64,000 nt of DNA from positions 23,467,300-23,531,299 of the forward strand of contig CM057231.1 of NCBI GenBank assembly GCA_029891385.1. The letters run 5' to 3'. The position numbers were made by a program, and so were the translations under genes. Position 1 is the first letter of the stretch; every line of letters starts with the position of its first letter. Below the pieces are notes generated by a model, which was not told the origin of the DNA, did no database searches, and saw only the letters and a program-made list of their open reading frames with translations. This stretch comes from Erythroxylum novogranatense. Taxonomy: Eukaryota; Streptophyta; Magnoliopsida; Malpighiales; Erythroxylaceae. Positions 1-11,567 of this stretch are shown in pieces.

Positions 1-918
1 CTACCCAGATCCCTAACATTTATGCTCATTAATGCCACAATCACACTAAATATCAACATTAAACACATTAAAACTTACCAAATCGCTGAATCGGACGAAG
101 CCCTAAAATCTTCCGAAACTCTTCTCAATCTCTAGCAACCCTCCACTGGTTCACTTCCAACCCAGCAAAAGCATCATCCACTCTCAATCACAAGCAAAAC
201 CTCAGCTACAATGAAGAGAAATCAACGAAATCTCAAGGGGAAAGGAACGAAATCGCCAACGGTAGGAGGAAAGGGGAAAGAAGAGAAATGGGGTTTTCTC
301 ACTTTCACTTGCTCTTATATATATATATAGGGTTTAATTTAAACCTATAAATCACAATCCTCAATTTCATTCAATCTCAGTCTCTAAATTCCACTGGCTC
401 ATCACAATAATTCTTGAACTCACGACTCTAATTTTTCCAAGCCATTATCCACTCACTTTCGGGACTGGAATCACAATTATCAGTCTCAACGCATTTTCTC
501 GATCCGAACACATAACTCGAAAAATTATGGAAGAATCCTCATAAATTCACAAAAATATAAAACACTCGATCTCATACTTAATTTTCAAATTCCAAATCTC
601 TATAACTCAATTCTCACTCTAACTCCAATATACAACCCAATATTCTTAAATTCTCAATCACATCACAATTCCACAAATTTAACTATTCAATTCAATCAAT
701 AAATCATATCTCAGAATTCACAATTCAACTCATAATCACATTTAAATGCTGGAATAATAATGAATGCATGATACTAAGATGCATGTGCAATTAACTCAAT
801 TAATCTCATTTATCACTGATGCAAAACTCACTATACGTGCAATTCAATCATGAATGCACTCACTGCTCAAACCATCCAATTACCGATATGCCCATCACAC
901 CGGTAATGGGATGTTACA
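1..918 (-). mobile_element. LTR fragment, family I (5' terminus at 918)
   Basis: Read on the minus strand, position 918 starts TGTAACATCCCATTACC, a typical LTR 5' terminus, and the stretch runs leftwards out of the window. A TATA-like tract at 316-329 is followed (leftwards) by a pyrimidine-rich leader around 230-300, which fits the promoter and leader of an LTR. The rest is AT-rich with no reading frame I can support. The other end is outside the window, so length, family and target duplication are unknown. The LTR identity is inferred from the terminus and layout. Confidence 0.55.
316..329 (-). promoter_or_regulatory. TATA-like tract of LTR I
   Basis: An alternating TA tract of 14 bp lies about 590 bp inside the LTR terminus at 918. 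On the minus strand it is followed by a short spacer and a C/T-rich leader, the usual order for an LTR promoter. It could also be only a dinucleotide run. Confidence 0.4.
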
Positions 919-3779
919 CGACGTGCGAGGAAGGGTTTGTCGCGACGTGTGGGGAAGGCAACGTCGTGACGTGCGAGAAAATGGTGCGCTGCGGCGAGCA
1001 CGCCTGTTCGCTGCGACGAGCGGGGCTTCATCGCAGCGAGCCCCCTGTTTCCAGCAGCGATGAGTTTTGATAAATTGAGCATATCTTGGGTTGTAGATGT
1101 CCAAATGAGGTGATGTTTGATTCGTTGCGAACTAGAGACAAGGTTCTAAAAGTTTTGTAAGCAAGAAAGTTTTATGTCAGTCTTTAAAGATCTTAATTTG
1201 TAGAAGGAAGTTGAGTATAGATTCTTGTTTCAACATAAGGATAGGCCCAATATGTTTGATGTATAACTTTGGGATTTCTGAAACGAATCGAATGATTTTG
1301 GAGTCATAGAAACTTAAGACATAAGGGAAAAATGTTTCTAGAAGAAAGATTGTCAAATCTATTCATTTACTTGATCATAATTTGGAATTCCGATTGAATG
1401 GGAATTTTGTATTTGATAAGGGGAATCAAGGAAGACAAGAGGATCAAGATGAGAGGCATCTTTTAGCACGGATCCAAGCAAGGATTTCAGGTGGGTTTTA
1501 TGTTTATAATTTAGTAATGAGCCAATAAAGTTTTCTCCCAAATCAAGAATGATTTCAATTACTTCATAAATATCGTTTTGTTTCTATTGAATGATTTGCT
1601 AAATTTCTACATGTTTCAGCATATGAACTTTTCTAATGAATTTCAAAATAAATATGAGAATGCATCGAAACGTTTTATGTTATGCTTTGAAACGTTCATG
1701 GCATTTCGTATCTTTGAGAAAGAAAGAAAAGAGTATAAAAAGCATGAAAGCAATTGAATATGATATGAGCATAAAGCGAATTGTTATGTGCTTTGTTTAG
1801 GTGAGAGAGTAACGGATGGATAGTCACGTGCACGTCGACGTATAGCCTTTTCCCAGCTGCCCACTTTGGGCTACGAGATCCTTAAGAAATCGGACTCGTT
1901 TTACGGAACTCTTGAGCCATTTGTTTGTGCATTGAATCTATGAATTGCCAAGTGTGTGCATAAATTGAGCATTTGTATTGATGATTGAATGAACCTGTTG
2001 TGTTGATGTGATACCAATTCTTCTTCACTATTAGTTTTGAGAAGGTAATGAAACTTTTCAACTACGAGTTTGAACTCAAAATTTCGGATTTGACTGAGAA
2101 TTTGGAAGCAAAGCGTTTTATGAACTTGTTATGACTTTTGTGTAACAAATAAAATTTTCAACGATTTTGCTTATGCTTCGTTATAAACCTGTTACCCACG
2201 AGCTATAAGCTCACCCCCCTTTCATCCTCATTCTCCAGGTAATCGTAGGAGATCGGATAAGGGAGAGACAAGATATTCGTTCGACATGTTTGCGACCTTT
2301 GTATTTTGTGATAATGCCTCTATGAGTTGTATAAGGATTTGATTTTACAAGTTGTATATGAATTGTGATGAATTATGAGATTGTGTATATACATTTGAGT
2401 ATGAATTGATATGAGAAAATGTTAATGGATTTTGGATGTTAAATTGAGATATGAATGTGTGTTGGATTCCGGACGGGGTGTCCGATGATACTGATTATCG
2501 TGTGAGAAATCTAGAAGTGTAATTTAATCCCTTTGCAGGTTGGGTTAGTCATAAAACAGCCGTTATGCTGCCAGAATTTTATAGCCTGATTATGATTTGA
2601 GTTTTTGTTTAAGGATTTCCAACGCGACGTTTTTCTAAAGAGTGTTATCTTCGGAAGTCGGATCTGTTTTCACTTTGTCTTAGAATTCGATTTGCTCTGC
2701 TTGTTAAGTTTTTGTTTCGCTTTCAAGTCATTCGCTTCCGATTTGCGATTCGATTCGTATCTGACTTGCTTTCGCCATATTTTCCGTTTCTTGGCTTTGA
2801 GTCGATTCATGTTCGCTCGTTTTCATGTTCGATTTCGATTTTCTTCCGCTTTCATTTGCGATTCGATTTCGTTGTTTCTATTGATTTCTCCTTTTCCCTA
2901 CTCGTGTCGCCTTCGGATGCGAAATATCCGAAGTGCATTCGCTTCATTTTTTATCGTGTTTCGTTTCATTTTTAGGTTGGGATCCGGTTCCAAGATCGGG
3001 TCCCAACAACCGGAGTAGTCACTGAGAGCTAAAAGCTCAACAATTGTATTTAGGCCTCGAGCTCCACAGTGAAGTAGAGCCTCAGGCTCAACGATTAATG
3101 TGCCCATATTAGGACAGTTCAAGCGCTCAGTCACAACATCGTAATAAATTGGAAAAAAAGGGTCCCATGAGCATTTCATATGCATTTGCTTACATATACT
3201 TGATTGAGTGAAAGGCAAAATGCCTTATGCTTATGTGAAATAAATGTGTTATTTATGATCAATGTGGAATGGTGACAAAATTGTGCTATGCTCTAATGTG
3301 TTGCATGAATTGAGTGAACCATCGATGATGGTTACCTCACTAAGTTCGCAAACTCACCCAAAATTGCAACATTATTTTTTAGGACCGAGAGTAGACTCCT
3401 AGCTCCAGAGAGACTTTTCTTGTCATGTAGATTGTGTTGACGAGAGAAGTCATGGCTCACAGGTTGGTCAGCTGGGACTTTTGGGATGACCTAGATAGAT
3501 CTGCTGTATTTTTCCTCTTTCATGTAGCATTTGTACTAGGTTTTTGGAATTGATGTACAGACATTAAAAAAAATGACAGACGTGTAAACTTCTGGTTTTG
3601 ATGAAATGAAATGAGGAAAATTTTGGTTTCAAAAACATTGTGATTTTTATATTGATGTTTTATTATGATGCCATGTGAAGTGAAATAGTGATCATTTGTA
3701 GCTCGCCTTTATCGTAGGATATGTACCGAAATATCCTGCGGGCGTCCCGGTGTGTACCCTACGGTAAGGGGGCGCTACA
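919..3779 (+). mobile_element. LTR segment, family D, ending ...GGGGGCGCTACA at 3779
   Basis: This stretch of about 2.9 kb has no credible gene. It ends in an LTR-like terminus (GGCGCTACA) and is followed at once by the gag leader of element A, so it appears to be an LTR inserted in A; its start lies left of, or is cut by, LTR I. Parts match other LTRs in the window: 1265-1330 resembles 45420-45480, 1800-1900 resembles 23610-23720 and 57905-58010, 2190-2240 and 2470-2495 match G in inverted orientation, and 3305-3560 matches 63115-63360. It carries two hairpin/pyrimidine/AG modules (2200-2238 and 3319-3382), a TCACGTGCACGT block at 1824-1835 and a TTCG-rich tract at about 2650-2960. The possible TSD is AGTAT (3780-3784); its partner is not visible. 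Confidence 0.6.
2590..3010 (+). repeat. TTCG/TTTCG-rich low-complexity tract in LTR D
   Basis: Short runs of TTCG, GATTCG and TTTCG recur over about 400 bp. They produce long Phe/Arg/Ser-rich open frames in several phases that are not proteins. A similar tract lies in inverted orientation in LTR G at about 19440-19720, flanked there as here by GGATCCGG/GGGTCC-like sequence, so it is a shared LTR module. Confidence 0.6.
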
Positions 3780-3784
3780 AGTAT

Positions 3785-4681
3785 TGCAAGGATCAATTGC
3801 ACCTAACTCTCCACCAAAGGAGGAGAGTACTGATGAGTCTATAGCCCCAGGGAAAGCTGAGGCTTCAGTAGGGCAAGGTAGTGAGCCCGTTCGGTCATAG
3901 TCCCAGGAGTTTCCTCTTCCGCAGGAGAAAGTGCCAGCTCCATTGGATCTAGGGATGTTTCAGGCATTTGCTCAGAAGATGGGCTAGATGTTGCAATCTT
4001 CTATTCCAGTCCCAATCAAAAAAAGGGAAATAGTTTGACAAGCTCAATAAGCACGGGGCAGTGGATTTCTATGGTACCACGGATTCAGAAGAAGCTGAGA
4101 CTTGGTTGAGGAAGATCGAGAGAATACTGGATCAGATGGATTGTAAGGATGATGAGAAAGTGGTATACGCTGCAAGCCTCTTACAAGGGGATGCTCTGCA
4201 TTGGTGGGAGAGTGTGCCAGGGAGCCAAATAAGACCGTCAGTGCTCGCATGGAAGGATTTCTTAGCAGTGTTTAAGAAGTACTTGTCTGAGGTGTATATT
4301 CAACATAAGCAAAAAGAATTTTTGAGTCTCACCCAGAGAGAAATGACAGTGAGTGAAAATGAGCATCGATTTACACAATTGGCCCAATATGCAGCTGAGT
4401 TAATGATGAGTGAGGCGGTTAAGTGTCGTAGGTTCAAATCGGGGTTACATCTAGCTATAAGAGAGAAAGTGGTGGTGTAAAATTTTTGTGATTTTCAATA
4501 GTTGGTTGAGGCGGCTTTGAGGGTTTAAAACATTGAGAACATAAAAAGCGCCGTGAGCAAAAAGAGAAAGGGGTAAGAATAGTTCAAGAGGGTAGGTGGT
4601 ACTTCTATGCCTGAGAGGACTGCCAGGACTTTCCCTGTGTAGTATGAGGAGAGAAGCAGTGGTGCAAGCAAGCCTAAACTG
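3785..4681 (+). pseudogene. gag: Ty3/gypsy gag (element A), broken
   Basis: Gag forms the particle that packages retrotransposon RNA. A Pro/Glu/Ser-rich leader at 3785-4060 is interrupted by stops (for example near 3897 and 3984). The clear part is 4061-4480, which reads as a Retrotrans_gag domain: a TEEAETWL-like segment (TDSEEAETWLRKIERI), then GDALHWWESV, then the KKYLSEVYIQHKQKEFLSL block and CRRFKSGL near the end. A stop at 4478-4480 and several more up to 4681 separate it from the zinc knuckle. The upstream end is cut by LTR D. The domain call is firm; the lineage (Tekay/Del-like chromovirus) is inferred from the pol end of the same element. Confidence 0.88.
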
Positions 4682-5333
4682 ATGAGGATTTTTACTGTTT
4701 CTCATCAAGCCTCAACGGCGGGAGGCAGTAGAAGAGGAGAAGGGGACAAGTCATCCGTCCCTAAGTGCGACCATTGTGGCAAGTTCCATGGAGGGCAATG
4801 CTACAAACTGACTGGAGCTTGTTTCAAATGTGGAGAAAAGGGGCATATAGCTAGAGAGTGTCCGCAGTATGCAAAAAGAGAGGGAGCACAGATGCAGGCT
4901 TCAAAGAGAACTGAGGGAGTGGGACAAAATACTGCAACTGAAGTGGGCAGCTCTGATGCAATAAGGAGAGTGAATCCTCCAAGAAGACCAAGGGGGCAAG
5001 CACCAGCTAGAGTGTTTGCAATGACACAGAAGGATGCAGAGACCACTCTAGAAGTTGTGACGGGTATGATTAAATTATTTGATGATGATGTGATTGTTTT
5101 GATTGATCCGGGTTGTACCCAGTCCTTTGTTTCATCGAGTAAAACTTGTTTAGTGAAGATTTGAGCCCATTGGATACTCCTTTGAAGGTGAGTACTCCAA
5201 TCGGCCAGTATATTGTGATTAGTCAAGTTTATAGAGATTGTGAGATACTTATTGGTGGGGGACACTTAGTGATGGATTTAATGCCATTGAAGATAGGAGG
5301 ATTAGATGTGATTTTGGGTATGGATGCCTTAGA
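4682..5333 (+). pseudogene. Gag zinc knuckle and aspartic protease (element A)
   Basis: The frame from 4682 holds a CCHC knuckle, CFKCGEKGHIAREC, at about 4820-4861 (RNA binding in Gag), preceded by a second Cys/His-rich segment (CDHCGKFHGGQC). Further on is the protease: VLIDPGCTQSFVSS has the catalytic Asp at 5105-5107 in a D-P-G context, a form I know from plant chromoviruses. The frame breaks near 5146-5164 and the protease goes on in another frame to ILGMDALD, a normal end block for this family. Copia element P interrupts it at 5334. The downstream part of the same polyprotein resumes at 14850. Confidence 0.88.
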
Positions 5334-7164
5334 TGTAGGAAAATCCCGGGGTGGGCATCACATGCCCAGGGTGCGGAATTAAAATTTTTAAGTCCCGGGA
5401 CATTCCCGAAAGCCAGGATCCATGTGTAAGTACAAACAATCAAACCATAACGACCAAAGGAGACCGTCTCTAACGGTATCCACGCAGAGGTCGGATAACC
5501 TAAGGGACAAACTCTTTTGACAGGAATAGCTAGACTAAAGAAAAGAGTGCTAGCTCTTACCTTAGCCTGGAGAGCAAATGAGATGATGCTTGGTGGAGCC
5601 TTGAGAAGTAGAAGCAAGCTTTGAGAGGAAGAGATGAAAGAGATGAAACAAATTTCAAAGCTTAACCTTTAAGCCATTTTCGATCTTCTCTCATTCCCAA
5701 CCGTGCAAGCCTTCTTTCATTCCTTGTTATATGTATTTTTAACACTTAAAAACATATATAAAGGCTTGGTGGAAGGCTAGTCACGTATAAGGCATAAAGT
5801 TGCCTTAATTTGCTAAATAATCATTAGGTTTGAAAAGTCAAACCTTTAAACTTCTCCACCAATTTATCTCCACCGAAATTCACATATATATTTATATATT
5901 AATTAATTATTTACTTAATTAATTAATATATATAATTGCTAAGTGGTCGATCAAGCGGGAATTGGTCCTACCGCCTCGGGCCCTCCGTGAAAAATCACGG
6001 AGACCCTTTTCAGCAATGTCGATGTCGCGATCTCATCGGGACATATCCCAATCTCATCGGGATTCATTTAATCCTATTGCTCTCCAGATATCGGATCTCG
6101 TCTCAAACTATTTCTGATTCTCGAGTCACTCTAATCGTGTGACCCATTAGGTTCCCGGTTATGTTGGCCACTTAGATTAACACTTAATCTAAGCAAGTCA
6201 TGAGCGGTATCTAGCAACACATCATGACCCCCAATTGACCGGAAAGTAATTGGTTTGACTAATGAAACCATATCACGAACCCTTCCATAGACAATTACCG
6301 TGCAATTAGTCCTTTCACCATGCTATACCCCACTTGGTTTGAGTATGGGCAATGTGTCAACTCTTACTAGACCGATCAGATCAAATCTAGTCCAAGTGTA
6401 ATCAGTTCTCGTCCTAGGACTCATTACTTTATATGTCCATGAAGACCCTCTTCATGACACATTTGTGCTCCGGCGCCAGAGACTTCAAAGTAATGATCAC
6501 GATAAGAGGCCATGGGTATCTCTTCGCTATCACGTAAGTGGTGAATCCTCTATTGGCTACTCAATTACCTTGAATACCTCAAGTGCACCCAATCACCACC
6601 CTATGAGCGACCTCTGAAAGGAAACAAGGAATGGAGTCAAAGTACGTAATCAAGACCAAGATATCCTTGAGTACCTCAAGTCTAAGGATACTTGCACCAT
6701 TGCTATGATGAGATTATCAGCGACATTTGTATAGGACATCCATGTGATGATCTCATGGCAGTCATCAATGTACTTACTACCACTAGTAAGCATCCACATG
6801 TCAAATCTAAATATCTCAATATTTACGGTTTTACGAGATCCTTTGCTTGATCCAATCAAGGAGTTTGACATGTCTAGTCTATCCGGATTAACGATGTCGG
6901 TCTCGTTAATCCTATGACTAGGATAATTTGAATCTTGACATAATTGCACATGATAGGAATCTCATGGTATGATCGCATCATAATTTCCTTCATGCTATGT
7001 CATGTATCGAGGACTTCATTAATTTGATTAAAGATCATTATCAATTCATAATAAAATGAACATCAAATAAATGAAATATGCCTTTGCTTTATTTATTCAT
7101 AAAGTCATACATGACTATGAACAAAATGCGCTAAAGGGATTGCCTTTAGGGCACTACTCTAACA
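5334..7164 (-). repeat. 3' LTR of P
   Basis: This 1831-bp direct repeat pairs with 13010-14844. It holds a perfect 17-bp-arm AT palindrome (5893-5909 and 5916-5932, loop of 6) and a splice-donor-like site (minus strand CTAAG|GTAAG, GT at 5560-5559). Differences from the partner LTR cluster at CCGG/GGG-type spots. Confidence 0.95.
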
Positions 7165-7180
7165 ATCTCCCACTTGACCT
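7165..7180 (-). other. Polypurine tract of P
   Basis: On the minus strand, AAGTGGGAGATT directly precedes the 3' LTR. This is the classic plant copia polypurine tract that primes plus-strand DNA synthesis. It fixes the orientation of P. Confidence 0.9.
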
Positions 7181-7427
7181 AAAGCCAATCGCCTTGGTAT
7201 CTAATACCATAGCGAGTACATGAGAATCAAAATTCTTCCGTGACAATTGCTTTGTCAGCGGATCAAGCAATGTTCGCTCTCAGGAATTCTCTATCGGGAC
7301 ATCACCCGAGCAATGATCTCCGAATCAAATGGTATCGGCGGAGTGCGTGTTTGGACCGTTGATGAGACCTTGGTTCCTTTACTGCGAATAGCCCCGGTGT
7401 TGTCACAATACAATCAGTATGGGTCCA

Positions 7428-7850
7428 TCACATTAGGAACCACACCAAGTTCGAAATGAACTTCTTGATCCAAACCGCTTCCTTTCTTTGCGTCGATGCG
7501 CAATGTACTCTGCCTCGATCGTTGAATCGTGATCGTCTCTGTTTGGAACTCTTCCAACCGATCGCTCCGCCATTTAGTGTGAAAACGTAACCTGATTGGG
7601 ACTTGGAGTCGTCCTTATCAGATTGGAAACCGGCATCTGTATGCCCGCTCACATGAAGATCTCTATCTCCATATATCAAGAAAACATCCTTAGTTCTTCG
7701 CAAGTACTTTAGGATATTCTTGACAGCCACCCAGTGACCCTCACCAGGATCCGATTGGTATCTGCTCGTAACACTTAGAGCATATGATACATCGGGTCTC
7801 GTACATAACATTGCGTACATAATAGATCCCTCTGCAGACGATACGGGATC
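7428..7850 (-). pseudogene. RNase H domain of P pol
   Basis: The minus-strand frame 7820-7428 contains RPDVSYALSVTSRYQSDPG, the usual start of the plant copia RNase H region. It continues through KYLRRTKD, HTDAGFQSDKDD, SGYVFTLNGGAIGWKSSKQ and the tail EAVWIKKFI. RNase H removes RNA from the RNA/DNA hybrid. The expected stretch between WKSSKQ and EAVW is garbled (a shifted segment), so the acidic residues of the later motif are not readable. The true start lies upstream in another frame. Confidence 0.88.
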
Positions 7851-8769
7851 ATATTCATACGCATCCTCTCGCCCCGTGTCTTAGGACACATGGACTTGAG
7901 AGTGTTATCCCATGGGTAATGGGAAGAAACCCTCTCTTGGATTGCTCCATGCTAAACCTCTTTAGCACCTTGTCTATGTCGTTATTTGTGAAAGACCAAG
8001 CAACCTCTTGATCTATCTCTATAAATCTTAATCCCAAGGATATAAGTTGCTTCTCCAAGGTCTTTCATGGCAAATTGTTTGGACAACCAAATTTTACCGA
8101 TTGCGGCATTGAGGCGTCGTTTCCTAGTAACAATATGTCATCTACATATAACACAAGGAATACAATCGCAGTTCCATTAATCTTCTTGTACACACGGTGT
8201 TCATCCGGATTTTGTGAAACCAAACTCTTTGATTGTCTCATCAAAGCGGATATTCCAACTCTGGATGCTTGCTTCAATCCATAAATGGATTTACGAAGCT
8301 TGCATACCTTTTCGCCATCGGCGAAATGAAGCCCTCGAGTTGTGTCATGTACATCCTCGGTGAGATTTCCATTCGGAAAGTCGTCTTCACATCCATTTGC
8401 CATATCTCATAATCATAATGGCGGCAATGGCTAGGAGTATCTAATGGATTTAAGCATTGCTCTTTGGATGAAGGTCTCGTCATAGTCAACTCCTTGTCTT
8501 TGACGAAAGCCTTTAGCCACAAGCCTTGCTTTATAGGTAATCACATTACCATCCATGTCGGTTTTCTTCTTGAAAACCCATTTGCACCCTATAGGTTTTA
8601 TCCTTGGTGCATCAACCAAAGACCATACTTGGTTTTCATACATGGAATCCATTTTGATTTCATGGCACGAAGCCATTTTAGGACTCGAACTCTTCGTAAC
8701 CTCTTCATAGGTGGTAGGCTCATCATCCTCTATGAGCAATACGTCATTCTGTTCGCTCACGAAATCCAT
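7850..8769 (-). pseudogene. Reverse transcriptase domain of P pol, frameshifted
   Basis: Three overlapping minus-strand frames together cover the domain. 8769-8431 has VWSLVDAPRIKPIGCKWVFK and YKARLVAKGFRQ, 8522-8274 has IWQMDVKTTF, and 8403-8065 has KLRKSIYGLKQAS and LVLYVDDILLLGND with the catalytic Asp pair intact. The order and motifs are those of the copia reverse transcriptase (RVT_2). At least three frame changes are needed. They sit at short C/G-rich places, so some may be consensus errors. Confidence 0.9.
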
Positions 8770-9705
8770 ATCTCTCGGGAGCGGTCGTATCCTACTTGAC
8801 CCACAATTTCGTGTGAAGTAGAAGATTGAGCTATTACCTCATCATATGAGATCTGATTTGAGTTGAGCAGTTGATCTGCGTGCGTCAGAGCATCTTGAAC
8901 TTCTTCAAGTTCAACTTTGCTCCCACCGTCCTCTTTAAAAGAAACTCTTTCTCTAAAAGACAGCATGCATTGAAACAAACACCTTTTGTTCCTCAAAGAA
9001 AGTAGAATTGATATCCTCTTGTTTCTTTAGGATATCCTACGAACAAACATTTGTCGATTTTGCTTCTAGCTTATCGACCGTGTCCGCTTCACATAAGCGG
9101 GACAACCCCATACTTTCAAATAAGAAAGATAAGGTTTCTTGTTAGTCCACATCTCATATGGAGTAACATCAAGCTGTCTTTGATGGAACTCTGTTTAACA
9201 AGTAAGCAATTTGTCTCAAGTGCATATCCCCAAAAGGATTTTGGTAATCGTGCAAAACCCATCATAGATCGTACCATGTCCAACAAGGTTCGATTTCTCC
9301 TTCTGCCACACCATTATCTTTGTGGTGTGTAAGGAGGAGTCGAGATAAAATCCCATTATCTACGAGATAATCCAAAACTCTTGGTCTAAGTATTCACCAC
9401 CACGATCGGATCGTAATGTTTTAATACTTTTACCAAGTTGTTTTTCTCTTCATTCTGAATTGTTTGAACTTTTCAAGCGCTTGATTTGTATCTCATCGAT
9501 ACAAGTACCCATATCGAGAATAATCATCGATAAAGGTAATGAAATAACGGCAACCACTTACGCATGGATGGACATCGGACCACATACATCCGAATGTATT
9601 AGGTCTAATAATCCAATCGCTTCGTTCACCCTTTCCTTAAAGGTAACCGTCATCTTGCCTAATAAACAAGATTCACATGTGTCATATGATTCATAATCAA
9701 ATGAC
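8770..9705 (-). pseudogene. Integrase region of P pol, heavily broken
   Basis: This stretch lies between the GAG-pre-integrase and reverse transcriptase of P, the place of the integrase core and its C-terminal region. Only short fragments remain readable on the minus strand, and no single frame carries the D,D-35-E residues. The call therefore rests on position in the element more than on motifs. No other gene is seen on either strand. Confidence 0.55.
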
Positions 9706-10181
9706 CTAAACTTCCACTCTTGTGGAGCTTAGCGATCGTCTCTCATTTATATGGCCAAGGCGACAATGCCATAAGTAAGTTGATTTTAAATTATCTCTTT
9801 TATGTCTTTTAGCGTCATTGACATTCATAGCTGGATGTGACATATCTAATATGTATATTCCATTGCATAATGTACCAAGTACCATAAAGCATTCCATTTG
9901 AGCTAATAGAACAACCATTGTTACCAAAAGACAAATGGAAACCACTCTATTTAAACAAGAAAGCAGATAATATGTTCTTTGTTAACACGGTACAAAATAA
10001 CAATCATCCAAGTTAAGTACAAGCCCACTGGGAGTGTCAAAACATAAGTTCCTACGGCTAATGCAACTCTTGCTCCATTGCCAACACGCAGTCCATTTCT
10101 CCCTTTATGAGCCGCCATCTCATCCACGAGGCCCTGCATATCATTGCATATGTGTGAGCCACAACCGTATCTAATACCCAT
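9706..10181 (-). pseudogene. Protease end and GAG-pre-integrase of P
   Basis: The minus-strand frame 10181-9951 contains GCGSHICNDMQGL, the copia protease signature with the leading Asp lost to a frame change; the alternative frame at 10261-10058 shows WVLDT, which supplies it. The frame 9945-9706 contains DNLKSTYLWHCRLGHINERR, the HCRLGH core of the GAG-pre-integrase domain that precedes integrase in copia polyproteins. One polyprotein is thus split over three frames. Confidence 0.88.
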
Positions 10182-10229
10182 ATGTTGTGATCGAAAGCAG
10201 TATTAACCTCGATGAAAACATACACGAAG

Positions 10230-11052
10230 AAGTCGAGGCATCGATGCCTTCTTACCTTCATTGTTCCAGATAGATTTTGCGATTCGCCTCCAATGACCGA
10301 TCTTATCGCAATGGAAGGTGTACCTTTTGGTGCGATCTCTTTGGTCTTTTCTTGCCTTTCGCTGCACTTCCTTTCGCTTTAGCCTTTTTCTTCTTCTGTT
10401 TCCTTTTGGTGGAAGTAGAGGAAGAAGAACCCACCAATAGCAACGCTTTGCTATCTTGCTTAACAGCTTGTTCTGCTGTCTTGAGCAGATTGATCAGCTC
10501 GGGAATTGTGGTGGATATTTGGTTCATTCGATAGTTCAACACAAACTGTGAATAACTATCTGACAAACCAACAAGAATTAAGTCTATACTTAACTCAGAA
10601 TCCATCACAAAACCTAAGACGGCCAACCTCTCAATATAGCCATTCATCTTCAATGCATATTGCACTGCAGATGAACCAGGAGTCATCTTCGTTGTAAAGA
10701 GCAACCTTGAGGTCTCGAACCGTTCGGACCGAGCTTGCTCATCAAACAACTCTCTAAGATGAAACACTATCGTGTGAGCATCCATAGACTCGTGCTGCTT
10801 CTGCAGCTCAGGTGACATCGATGCAAGCATAATGCAGGTGGCTATGTCACTGTTTTTTAGATGCTTACGATATGCCTTCTAATCATCATCAGAAGCTCCT
10901 TCAGGAAGTGGATCCGGAAGCGAAAAATCAAGGATGTATCCTAGATCCTCAGATCTGAGAACAATTCTCAGATTTCGCAGCCAATCAAGAAAATTCGGTC
11001 CAGTTAATTTGTTTGCATCCATTAGAGCGCGAAGATTCACACTAGTCGACAT
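10230..11052 (-). pseudogene. gag: Gag of P (UBN2-type copia gag)
   Basis: The minus-strand ATG at 11052-11050 opens a frame reading MSTSVNLRALMDANKLTG and then NFLDWLRNLRI, the usual N-terminus of plant copia gag. An in-frame TAG near 10880 interrupts it. The frame 10830-10303 continues with the UBN2-type region (AHTIVFHLRELFDEQARSERFE, then MNGYIERLAVLG and SYSQFVLNYRMN) and ends in a Lys-rich tail. A knuckle-like CHHC segment is expected around 10240-10320 but falls across a frame break. Gag packages element RNA. The start is well supported by its position after the leader and by N-terminal similarity. Confidence 0.9.
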
Positions 11053-11230
11053 CTTCAATCAACCTAAACGTAGAGAGAGAAAGAAAGTTAGAATAGATTT
11101 AAATGTATGACCATAAGGACTTAAATGACATACATATGGCTCCCACTAGTTTCAACAGAATCCATAACCCTCATTATGAATCCAAGAAACAAAATGGCAC
11201 AATGACCTAGTGGGTCGATATCCGACATTG

Positions 11231-11567
11231 CTAAGAATGACCTTGAGGTTAGCTCAACAAGTCACCTTAGGTCAATCGGTAGGTATCGGTCATACCAATT
11301 GCATCTCTGATGCAACTATCGCCCAGTGCTATCAACAGTTGATGTATGCACATACATTGGGTTATCAACACTTGATGCGTGTACATCTGATGTACACTAC
11401 CCAATTTCGCCTCATCGCGTTGACGCTTGAGGTTAGCTCAACAAATCAACGCTTCTAGGAAAACCGACCCATTAATCCGAAAATCATATTTTCATGGTTT
11501 GAACATATTAAGTATAGAGTGAGCTTGAGGTTAGCTCAACAACCCAACCTATAAGAACTCGGTTCTT
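11231..11567. repeat. Three tandem hairpins with common core in P leader
   Basis: The 19-mer CTTGAGGTTAGCTCAACAA occurs at 11242-11260, 11426-11444 and 11524-11542. Its core pairs as TTGAG-gttag-CTCAA. Outside the core each copy has a different but self-complementary outer stem: CTAAG/CTTAG plus TGAC/GTCA in copy 1, GCGTTGA/TCAACGC in copy 2, TATAG/CTATA in copy 3. Being inverted repeats, they form equally on the sense (minus) RNA. Confidence 0.85.

Noticed and set aside
2605..3018. Open frame of 137 codons on the plus strand
   Set aside because: Phe/Arg/Ser-rich translation of a TTCG low-complexity tract in an LTR; parallel frames in other phases and the related tract in G show it is composition only.
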